Positions 56,666-64,000 of a DNA stretch of 64,000 nucleotides are shown here, piece after piece (positions within the stretch are counted from its first letter, which is position 1; the number at the start of each line of letters is the position of its first letter). The stretch lies in contig WEDG01004255.1 in the NCBI GenBank assembly GCA_017591395.1, positions 37,490 to 101,489 of the forward strand. Direction: 5' to 3'. Made by a program: the position numbers and the translations under genes. The DNA comes from Schistocephalus solidus (lineage: Eukaryota > Platyhelminthes > Cestoda > Diphyllobothriidea > Diphyllobothriidae). The notes under the pieces are model-generated. The model saw nothing but the letters and a program-made list of their open reading frames with translations. It made no database searches and was not told the DNA's origin.

Positions 56666-59600
56666 TTATTTGGCACACACTTTCTCGACCTCGAAGAACA
56701 TGTCCAACAGTGGGTACGTAGGCGCAGCGTTCATCCAGGCGTTCTGGCGAAGAACACGAATTTGAATTGGAGGACGAAGAGGAGGCGGAGGAGGAGGAGG
56801 AGGAGATGATGGACAAATCATCCTCTTCACTCTCCATTCCTACCTCTGGCAACGACAGCGACGACGAGGAGGCAGAGGTAGCAGGTGCGGAGGCCAGGGA
56901 TTGAATGCTGACGGACGAGAGAGACTGGACAAAATCCGTCAGGAGGTCTGATGTGGCTACCTGGAAGAAACTCGGACGGAGGCAACACTGCAGACCTCCT
57001 TGGGAGGCGGAACCGGCGGCAGAGGGAATGGACTGGCTGTTCAGTGTGGCCTCTTCTAGAGGCAAACAGACACGGATACTGTCCGCGAGTCCCGGCGGTC
57101 TGTTCCCATCCTCCTGCGACGGCAATTGACGAGCCAGTTCCGCGGCAACACGACCAACCAATCGTAGACAGACCGCTGTCGCAGTCGCAGTATCTTCTGA
57201 GGGAGGCAGTCTACTGAAGTCGACGCGATCAGCGCCATCGATAGTACTGGTCTCGCAGAGCAGGAGGTTAAAGAGGGTAGGAGATTGTCGTCGGTCGCCA
57301 CTAGGCTCTGGGGGGCGGGACGAGGAGGGGGGTGAGGAGGTGGGACTGGACTGCAAAGCCCGCAACAGTCTGGTTACAGTTGCGTTATCCCGAGGTGTGG
57401 CCTCTGAACCAGAGGCGAGATCAGAGGACAGGGTGGATGGGCTGGTCAGGAGATCAGTAAGAGAGGTGAACACAAGCAGCCCACCGCAGGAGAAGAGAGC
57501 AGGAAGGGGGTTGGAGAGGAAGGTGGGCGTAGTAACCGCGAAGAGATGGAACGCGGGGGAAGAGATGGGACCACCTTCGCTGGAGTCTCCGATTGCAACA
57601 AAGAAGACGAGACCGGCCAGTGGATCGAGCGGCAGCGAGGGACTGGCGGCGGCAGTGGCGACGTCAGTGGGAAGGAGAGGGAGGAGAGGGCGGGTAAGAG
57701 ACGGATTGGAAACCGTTCGAAGTTCTGAAGGCACAGAAATAAAATATGTAAATGGGAGTGGCAGATTCTAAGCAGTCAGTCGTTAAATCACCGAATGTGT
57801 CCGTTTATAATCTCAGAACGGCAGTCACTGTTGCGTAAGAACTAAACTAGGGTCACATACGAGAGTGTGCCAAGTGTGCTTTTAGGCCAGCCCAGTCGCT
57901 GCGGCAAATCTCAAGATGCAAAAGGGTGATAATGAGGTTGATCCTGTAGTAAGATAGTCGTCTTACTTAATGCCCCTTCCCCATACTTCCTTACCACGTT
58001 AGTCGTGAAATAAAGAGATAAAAGGCTGCAGCGCGGTGGTGACCGGTGACCCTCATGCAATACGCGCTTTACAAAGAACCGGTTAACTTTATTTGTGTCC
58101 AGGGGCGAAAGTTCGACTGCTCATTGGTTGGAACGAAATGTTTTACTAGGATCTTATTGTAGGCGCATATTAAAACGGTCTTTTACACATCGTCTTGGGG
58201 AATCTGCAGGATGAATGCTTCCATTACCACAGGTCGCATTTAGTATTCCATCCATAACAGTCAAGTGTGGATAGTCCTAAAAGTGGAGCATGCTTCCCGT
58301 CAAAGTTGTATCTTCCCTCTAGGGTATAGAGGACAAGGTCATACCGACAAGGAACTATAAATGTGTGCTGATGCCGAGCCGAGGTCAGCATCGCGCTCTT
58401 CTGAACAAGCATCTTGCGCAAACAGTAAATATCCTCACTTTAATGGGCTAGTCTGCGAGTCTGCGACGTTTTGGTCGACTTCGGAGTTGCTTTCCTAACA
58501 GTTATCTACAAGTTCTGACCGTAGTTCCACGTAGAGCAGGGCCCCCAAAAGAGGTAGATTACATGCGCATACTTCCGAAAGGTCTAGGGAGACTTGCAAT
58601 AAATCGGAATTTCCACGCGTATGCATTTATCTTAGCTAAGTTCTTTTTTTCTTCTGAAAAAACAGATGCTTTTCAGCCAAGGCATGTGTCTGATGGTTTC
58701 GCAGCTATTCCTTCAGCAACACAATGCGCGGTGGACAGTGGGATGGCTGAATGACATAACCGAAAAAGACAAGGGAGAATTAAATGGTCATTTCTGGCTT
58801 AATAGCCGTCGTCAGCCAGCTATACCCAATCCCAAGTGGTGCCCCATCCGAGACTCAAATCCGCGACCCGTTGATCCAAAGTCCAACGTTCTAACCATCG
58901 AGCCAGGGGTTGAGCAATGTCATTCTGTCCAAATACCAAGCCACTGTGCGGCTGCCGGTGGGGATCGAGGCCTAACGGGACGGGTGCGTCCCGTAACCGA
59001 TCGGCGAGCTTCCATCCACCATTGGGATCGTTTTCGGTTAAGGTTACCAGCGACATAGACAGGTGACTGGCTCCAGCGAGGCAGGCTGCGATGACACCTG
59101 GCGGACACCGATCTATCAAATGTTGTTCGGAATTCAATTTGCCCTTGCTCATTTTTCAGTACAACCTGGGATCCAGTTTACTGGATGCGTTCACTTTTAA
59201 ATTCAGAAAAGAACGAACGCAGGGGCTGTCCAGCGGACCACGGACTAGTAGTTAATGGCCGACTTGAGAATTGACATTCGCCTATTCCCGTTAGGTTTGT
59301 CAAGTGCTAAGTGTGCTAGTCACCGGCAATATTCAGATATCCTTTCACAGACGGTGGTCTTTCAAATCACGCATGGTAGCATATCATGGTAGAGATTCCA
59401 GCATGTCCGATTTACATCAATGACGAATACGCTCATTTGCCATGAGGTTGTATTCTACTAGGCCAGGCTTACTCTCTTTTTCCTCTCGCAGGCACCAGTC
59501 GACTGTCCGAGCTTGCCTGTCCAGCTGACGCGGCGTAATGGCTTACGCACAGGGCGTGCCACCAGCGTATTTGCGGAGGCACATAGACTCGGCGCAGCGC

Positions 59601-60157
59601 CCTTAACGCGTGCCGTGAGTCTCCCTGGTCTCCGTTTTGTTTCCGTGCCCTGGTCATGTGCTGAAAACTATGGCCTTAAAGGGTTGACCAATGAGAATTG
59701 GGTTCGCAACTGACATGTACCAGTCCACATGCCCTCAGTTGCAGTGCAGAAGTAATGTGCGAGAAAAAGGCTGGATGCAGATGGAATCTAGGCTTACCCT
59801 TGCTGCCAACACTGTTGCTGTGTGGTACAGTATCGCCTGCACAGGTGGCTGTCACCGCTGCTCTGTGCCGATTACGGGCAGCGTTTAGTCTCTGCGGCTG
59901 GGTGCCGCCGTAGACAAAGACTCGCGGGAGCTCGCGGCCTCTGTCGAGACAGGGTTGTGGAAGGTGAAGGACGGCAGTGGCACGGCGCCTGGCTGAGGGG
60001 CCGAGGGCAGACGATGTGGGCTCGTTATCGTAGTGCACGGGGAACCACTGCTTGGCCTCCAGACAGAAACGCCACACATCATTGAAGTAGACTTTGAAAC
60101 GTAAGGCATCACTGCGAAGAGTGCCGAAGGCTACGTACAGGTTTCCGTCGTGGGCCC
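56666..60157 (-). CDS. Kelch-repeat protein, three 3' exons
   Basis: Exon i: 60157-59798 (360 bp), after acceptor TTCTCCTGTGCATTCTACTCAG and before donor AAGG|GTAAGC. It encodes Kelch-propeller sequence: AHDGNLYVAFG, FNDVWRFCLEAKQWFPV, PSARRRATAVLHL and VFVYGGTQP, with the usual tyrosine/tryptophan and glycine-doublet spacing. Exon ii: 57724-56844 (881 bp), acceptor TTTTATTTCTGTGCCTTCAG; low-complexity S/P/L-rich with a more ordered DRVDFSRLPPSED...LVGRVAAELARQLPS part; donor CCAGAG|GTAGGA. Exon iii: 56743-56666, acceptor after a (CTC)n-rich tract, 25 codons (NAWMNAAPTYPLLDMFFEVE...) and TAA. Phases fit: exon i ends with one base (G) that completes AA at exon ii, and the ii/iii junction is phase 0. 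Kelch proteins usually bind partners such as ubiquitin-ligase or cytoskeletal proteins; the specific family is unknown. Earlier exons lie upstream, unseen. Without the last splice, exon ii reads on through poly-serine to a stop at 56556. Confidence 0.65.
58740..59015. repeat. SINE family A in the Kelch gene intron
   Basis: 58750-58920 is in reverse orientation on plus (so sense relative to the gene): ACCGAAAAAGACAAGGGAGA, CTTAATAGCCGTCGTCAGCC, ATCCGAGACTCAAATCCGCG (B box region) and ACCATCGAGCCAGGGG (A box region). 58940-59010 is then a forward tail (CCACTGTGCGGCTGCCGGTG, GTGCGTCCCGTAACCGATCG), making a head-to-tail inverted junction as at 63.15 kb. Confidence 0.7.
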
Positions 60158-60859
60158 CTGAGTAGAATGCACAGGAGAAGCTAGTGAGTGAGAGTGGGTA
60201 AGGTAAATGTTTCCCTAAGATGCTTAAAGCTCGTGTCTTTTAAAAAGGTCCGATGAAGGCATCATTAGTCATAGAAATCATGCCTTCGTGAAATCTGTTA
60301 TCTAACCATTTTTAATATTCAGTTAGTGATCCACCGCCACAGACTTTACTGGATGTCTTGACACGCGAGGGCTAGACACCCTGGCTGAAAGCGATCCCAC
60401 AAATGGACACAAGACGGTTGAACTTGCTTTACCAAACCCATTAGAAAATCCAAAATCATGGCCACAGTCAGACAGAACTTAACACTGTGAGCAAATTATG
60501 TCTGAGATAGCACCTCAAACGGACAAAAACGGGGAGAGGAGGTCCAGGAAGCGGTCTTGAAACAGGAAACCCGATCGCTGGAGCAAGCCTTTATTAACCT
60601 GGCATTTCGGAGTAACACTTATCATCCATAATCAGAGCTAGGGTCATAAAGAGTAGTGTGTAGCACAGGTGTGGCAGTAGTTATATTATGTAGTTGCTAT
60701 GTTACTGCATTTCGATACAAATTAGCAGCTCTCGCGTTCATCACAGAGGTAATCTAACAAACGAACTGGCAAAGTGACTGCTGATTGTTGATTCAGACTA
60801 CGGCCGGTTCTTCAACCTAAGCTTTGGAGAAAGTTAACTCACTAAGTCCCCTGTCGAAT

Positions 60860-61280
60860 TAGGTCATGGTATCTTTTGATATTGCATCCCTCTATACATT
60901 CTCCAAACCCTGGCGGTCGAGACCATTGAAGTACTCCGGCAAAGCAGACACGATGAAACGCAGAATCTCCTTGGCCACTCCCAAATCTGAATTTATGTCT
61001 CAGGACGTACTCAACGTTCGACAGAAAAATCAACGAGCAAGTGCAAGGCACGCCAGTGGGTTCACCGATTTCAGGATCCAGCCATAGCGATCCTGCAACG
61101 GTCGGAGGTTCCTGTCTTCCAACACCACAGACCGAAATATTGGGTTTGGTATAAGGATGATAGCTTTGTCGTCATTGAAGGGGATCAGGAACAGTACAAC
61201 GCCGTGGTCACAGATACATGAGTTACTATGTTGGAGGAGGAGGAGGCGGAAATTGTAGCTCAACTGACAGAGCACACTGT
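60860..61280 (+). mobile_element. Penelope-like element C, RT palm fragment
   Basis: MVSFDIASLYTF (60866), EQVQGTPVGSPISG (about 61037-61078) and VWYKDDSFVVIEGD (about 61145-61190) are the A, B' and C motifs of a Penelope-type reverse transcriptase. The Y-x-DD box keeps both aspartates, unlike element A. Frameshifts separate the motifs, parts between A and B' are scrambled, and a stop follows at 61219. It ends near EEEEAEIVAQLTEH-like sequence. A dead fragment that is different from element A. Confidence 0.75.
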
Positions 61281-61334
61281 GACTCGCAAAGCATGCCAGT
61301 AATGAGTACCTTGCGAGGCATATTTAGTGACAAG

Positions 61335-61715
61335 TAAATATACGACAGTTCGACCATCGTAGTCCGACGATGTCCACCGTATGCTCATGGGAAAGTTGAG
61401 CAGGGACGGTGACTTGCGCGTGATTTAGTTTAAAGTGATAGTAGACTTGCGCTGCATCTACCGCACTCTCTCCTCCTCCCCCACCTGAGCCCGGTGTCAA
61501 GACAGAGTCAAGAAGACCAGAGGCGGGAGAGGACGCAGGTGGCTGGCGCGGCTGGGTCCCCTATGTCCTAGCCGCCCCTAGGCGTGCCACCACACCTCCA
61601 TGTTCAGCATTTGTTATGGGAGCGCAACCCGAATAACGCCTGCCGTGCACTAGTGTGGCCCCCGTGTGGTCCAACGCATCTACCACGTGGCCCGTTTAGG
61701 GGGCACAAATATAGT
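61335..61715 (+). repeat. Family B dispersed repeat, most complete copy
   Basis: Reads ACGACAGTTCGACCATCGTA, GTCCGACGATGTCCACCGTA, GGGACGGTGACTTGCGCGTG, ATTTAGTTTAAAGTGATAGT, AGACTTGCGCTGCATCTACC, CTCCTCCTCCCCCACCTGAG, TGTCAAGACAGAGTCAAGAA, GGTGGCTGGCGCGGCTGGGT, TAGGCGTGCCACCACACC, GTTATGGGAGCGCAACCCGA, GGCCCCCGTGTGGTCCAACG and CGTTTAGGGGGCAC. It serves as the reference for family B in this window. Confidence 0.75.
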
Positions 61716-61824
61716 ATCACTGTTCAATGACGAGAGAAATAAAATATTTTGGGGAAAGGGAAGGAGGAGGAGAAGGATGTTGACGGAGGAACAAGAAGCG
61801 CCTGGCATTAACACACTAATAAAT

Positions 61825-62685
61825 TTACCGCAACGAGTATAACACCGTTCCTAAAGAACGAGAATAATTCCATAGTAGAAGGAGCAAACATTTAAATTTT
61901 TGACAGCAGAGAACTAGGATGAAGCAGGAAAAATCCAAATGCCTTACGTGGAAGAATGACGTTATTATCGACCCCCTCACCCACGCCACATACGGGTGCG
62001 GTTTTTTGAAAACTAGGCACGCGGGATAGTAGAACATCCCCACAACCTCAACAGCGTAAGCATGGTCATCAAGAACTGATACTAGGTAAAAAGGAGCATC
62101 TGACAGAATGCCAAAAACGTCGAGAACAAGTAGGCTAGAACCCACAGGAGGACATGCTGCGACGACCAAAAGGCCCATCACAGAGTGTTGTGTAGGAGGG
62201 CGGACCCGGAGGTCCAGAGACCGCAGGAGGGCACATAAGCAAGTACGGCAGCATGGAGGGCGGAGACAGGTTCGACTGATGGCGTCGAAATTCCTGATCA
62301 CCCAGCAGGCCAGCGGCATGCAACCTCCGCAGCACGTCTGTGCACTCAAAAGACCTCGTGTTGGGATGCAGCATACGCCAGACACACAAGCCGGAGGACC
62401 AGTTGGATGATCGCACATTGCAGGTGGTAGCAGTGTCTGAGACGGGTCGAGAGGCAGCGGAGCAGTGTGATCGTCCAAGGGCATGACGCCAGAGGCAAGG
62501 TGGTCGCGGCGGGGCCGAGTGCCAGGGTGCGGGACTGTGAGGATAGTGTGAAATAAAATAAGCATGCACTTCACCGCATCAATGTTTAGAGGACGAGCAG
62601 ATCTAAGATATGTGCGCAAAAAGAGGAGGGTGGTGGGCCGTGAAATTAACGTCGGACACAAACGGTTAGGCGACCACTTATACAT
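61825..62685 (-). CDS. Long uncharacterised ORF, 286 codons
   Basis: Continuous ATG-initiated frame on the minus strand. The product is rich in cysteine, leucine and proline with hydrophobic stretches near residues 170-195 (MGLLVVAACPPVGSSLLVLD) and 250-275. I recognise no domain. Overlapping plus-strand frames (62108-62410) are also long, which suggests composition rather than coding. It could be an exon upstream of the Kelch gene, a transposon remnant or chance. Confidence 0.25.
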   Translation of the reverse strand: MYKWSPNRLCPTLISRPTTLLFLRTYLRSARPLNIDAVKCMLILFHTILTVPHPGTRPRRDHLASGVMPLDDHTAPLPLDPSQTLLPPAMCDHPTGPPACVSGVCCIPTRGLLSAQTCCGGCMPLACWVIRNFDAISRTCLRPPCCRTCLCALLRSLDLRVRPPTQHSVMGLLVVAACPPVGSSLLVLDVFGILSDAPFYLVSVLDDHAYAVEVVGMFYYPACLVFKKPHPYVAWVRGSIITSFFHVRHLDFSCFILVLCCQKFKCLLLLLWNYSRSLGTVLYSLR

Positions 62686-62984
62686 CAGGGTTAGAGATCA
62701 GCGAACTGGTAATTAATCCGAAGCATTAAAACGCACTGAAGGGAACCCCATAGAAAAAAGAAAACACCAAGTTAACGAACTAGGCGGTATGAAGGAGAAC
62801 ACGCGAGGATAATGCGCGAGCGCTTTCGGGCGAAAGCTTGTCAACGATGCAGAAAATAAACTAACAAGTCTACATACGCAGTTAACTCGGAAGGATTCCT
62901 GAAACGTGAATGCAATACGACGGAAAGATAGGTCAAGCTAATATATCCACTTTACAAATAGAAGTGTGCCAGTCGCCCAGGCGA

Positions 62985-63275
62985 ATTCCGATTGGAAAAA
63001 ATCGATACTTAAATGGTATGGGCATTTCTGGCGCATTAGCCGTCATCAGCCAGCCATACCCGTGCGCAAGTTTGCAACACCTGAGGCTCGAACCCACGTT
63101 TTGTCAGGTAGAAATTCCATGTCCTAAACACTGAGGCAGGGCTTCATTGTGTGATCGAGAAGTGCCCTTCTGTCTATACTACCGGCTGCCGTGTAGCTGC
63201 CAGCGGGGCTCTTGGTCGAGTCTCAAAGCATAAAAGGGAGAGTGTGTACCGTAACACCGACATTTAGCGCTCCAC
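62985..63275. repeat. SINE family A, inverted junction
   Basis: 62990-63150 is in reverse: GGGCATTTCTGGCGCATTAG, CCGTCATCAGCCAGCCATAC, CACCTGAGGCTCGAACCCAC (B box), CTAAACACTGAGGCAGGGC (A box). 63170-63270 is a forward tail (CTGCCGTGTAGCTGCCAGCG, TGTGTACCGTAACACCGAC). Same architecture as at 58.9 kb. Confidence 0.7.
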
Positions 63276-63309
63276 TACCTCTGTTAATATACCCGATCGC
63301 AAACGACCG

Positions 63310-63560
63310 CACAAGGAGCTCATGGCTCAACATTTAGAGCATAAAACTTCGCAATAACTGACCGCAAGTTCTAGCCAAAACGGCTGCAAACCTGAGTTTG
63401 GGTATAACTGACTGGTGACGGCTAATAAACCAGAAATGGTTCCTTCCCTCTCCTTTGACCTTTTTGGTAATTTGATTCTGTCCATACTACTAGCCTGTGT
63501 ACAACTGGCGTCCGGGATGAGTATGTCCCGAGTGGTGGGCGCTACGCTACCACTGGTGCA
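63310..63560 (+). repeat. SINE family A, plus strand
   Basis: AGGAGCTCATGGCTCAACAT (A box), CGCAAGTTCTAGCC (decayed B box), GTATAACTGACTGGTGACGG, CTAATAAACCAGAAATGG, TTTTTGGTAATTTGATTCTG and GAGTATGTCCCGAGTGGTGG. It lies immediately after a forward tail, giving tail-head-body-tail order again. Confidence 0.7.
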
Positions 63561-63669
63561 CTTCACTTGAATGAAGCAGTGGTGGTCAGATACCTCCAGT
63601 TTTCGCTTATCTTCCAAACGCACGGCCCAGTTACGCCCTATAACTGTTGCTTGCTATATGCCGCTTTTG

Positions 63670-63775
63670 TCTCGGACGATGAACTCCAGCAAGGATTCGA
63701 AAGCTCGGATGAATAAAGACATGATTCCGACTGGCGAGCAGTATTCTTCTTTACCTACGCATATACCTGGAATGC
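63670..63775 (+). repeat. Family D 3' fragment
   Basis: GATGAACTCCAGCAAGGATT, CGAAAGCTCGGATGAATAAA, GACATGATTCCGACTGGCGA and GCAGTATTCTTCTTTACCTA correspond block by block to 26950-27040. Confidence 0.55.
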
Positions 63776-63887
63776 GAACATAAGCCTCTATTCAAAAGAT
63801 ACCTTTTCCCACATCTACTGCATTGACTCGTGTAACACAGACCAGGGTTGAAACGTTAAGGAAGTAGTGAAACTCCAACTTAGAGTG

Positions 63888-64000
63888 TCACACACATGGC
63901 AGTTCGACCGTCGATTTCGACGAGGTCCACCGTATGCTCCACACCAGGTGGTGCAGGGACGGTGACTTGCGCATGAATTAGTTTTTAAGTGATAGTAGCC
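63888..64000 (+). repeat. Family B repeat, cut by window end
   Basis: Starts directly after GTCACACACATG, another CA-type run, with GGCAGTTCGACCGTCGATTT, GTCCACCGTATGCTCCACAC and GGGACGGTGACTTGCGCATG. It continues beyond the window. Confidence 0.7.

Overview
The window looks like gene-poor, repeat-rich nuclear DNA of a parasitic flatworm. My best guess is a tapeworm of the Spirometra/Dibothriocephalus/Schistocephalus kind. This is inferred from the mix of Penelope-like elements with GIY-YIG endonucleases, a decayed Ty3/Gypsy element, tRNA-derived SINEs, degraded TTAGGG-like blocks, and genes that only make sense with introns. There are no bacterial operons, ribosome binding sites, rRNA or intact tRNA genes. 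Most short ORFs on both strands are chance or lie inside repeats.

Two protein-coding loci are well supported. (1) Plus strand, 12134-12944: a 263-residue, cysteine-rich protein with a likely signal peptide, preceded by a strong 3' splice (or trans-splice) acceptor and followed by a polyadenylation signal. (2) Minus strand, 60157 down to 56666: the 3' part of a Kelch-repeat gene. Three exons can be assembled with matching phases, the long intron carries SINE fragments, and the short last intron has a (CTC)n-rich acceptor tract. Weaker single-exon candidates lie at 45793-46079 (+), 42690-43005 (-) and 35881-36043 (+).

Mobile elements dominate the rest. A 5'-truncated, frame-broken Ty3/Gypsy pol runs from about 36457 to 39552, followed by a polypurine tract. 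It carries changed catalytic residues and an apparent duplication or recombination of the RT active-site segment. Three Penelope-like fragments (PLE-A 50530-52105, PLE-B 52640-53012, PLE-C 60860-61280) come from at least two lineages. A LINE-like zinc-finger tail lies at 47444-47749 (-) and a mariner-type MITE at 29284-29630.

Five dispersed or tandem repeat families, named here A to E, recur through the window. A is a modular tRNA-derived SINE in many arrangements (direct dimers, opposed tails, inverted junctions). B is a ~370-bp element often next to CA/TG microsatellites. C and D are shorter dispersed repeats. E is a ~350-bp unit present as four tandem copies at 8236-9590. Five interstitial telomere-like blocks (360-408, 22510-22645, 27880-27970, 35155-35275, 43255-43385) occur on both strands.

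Long stretches (1490-5510, 9600-12120, 16790-18800, 20060-22500, 24610-26660, 30520-35140) show nothing I can assign. Family boundaries are approximate because they were read by eye.
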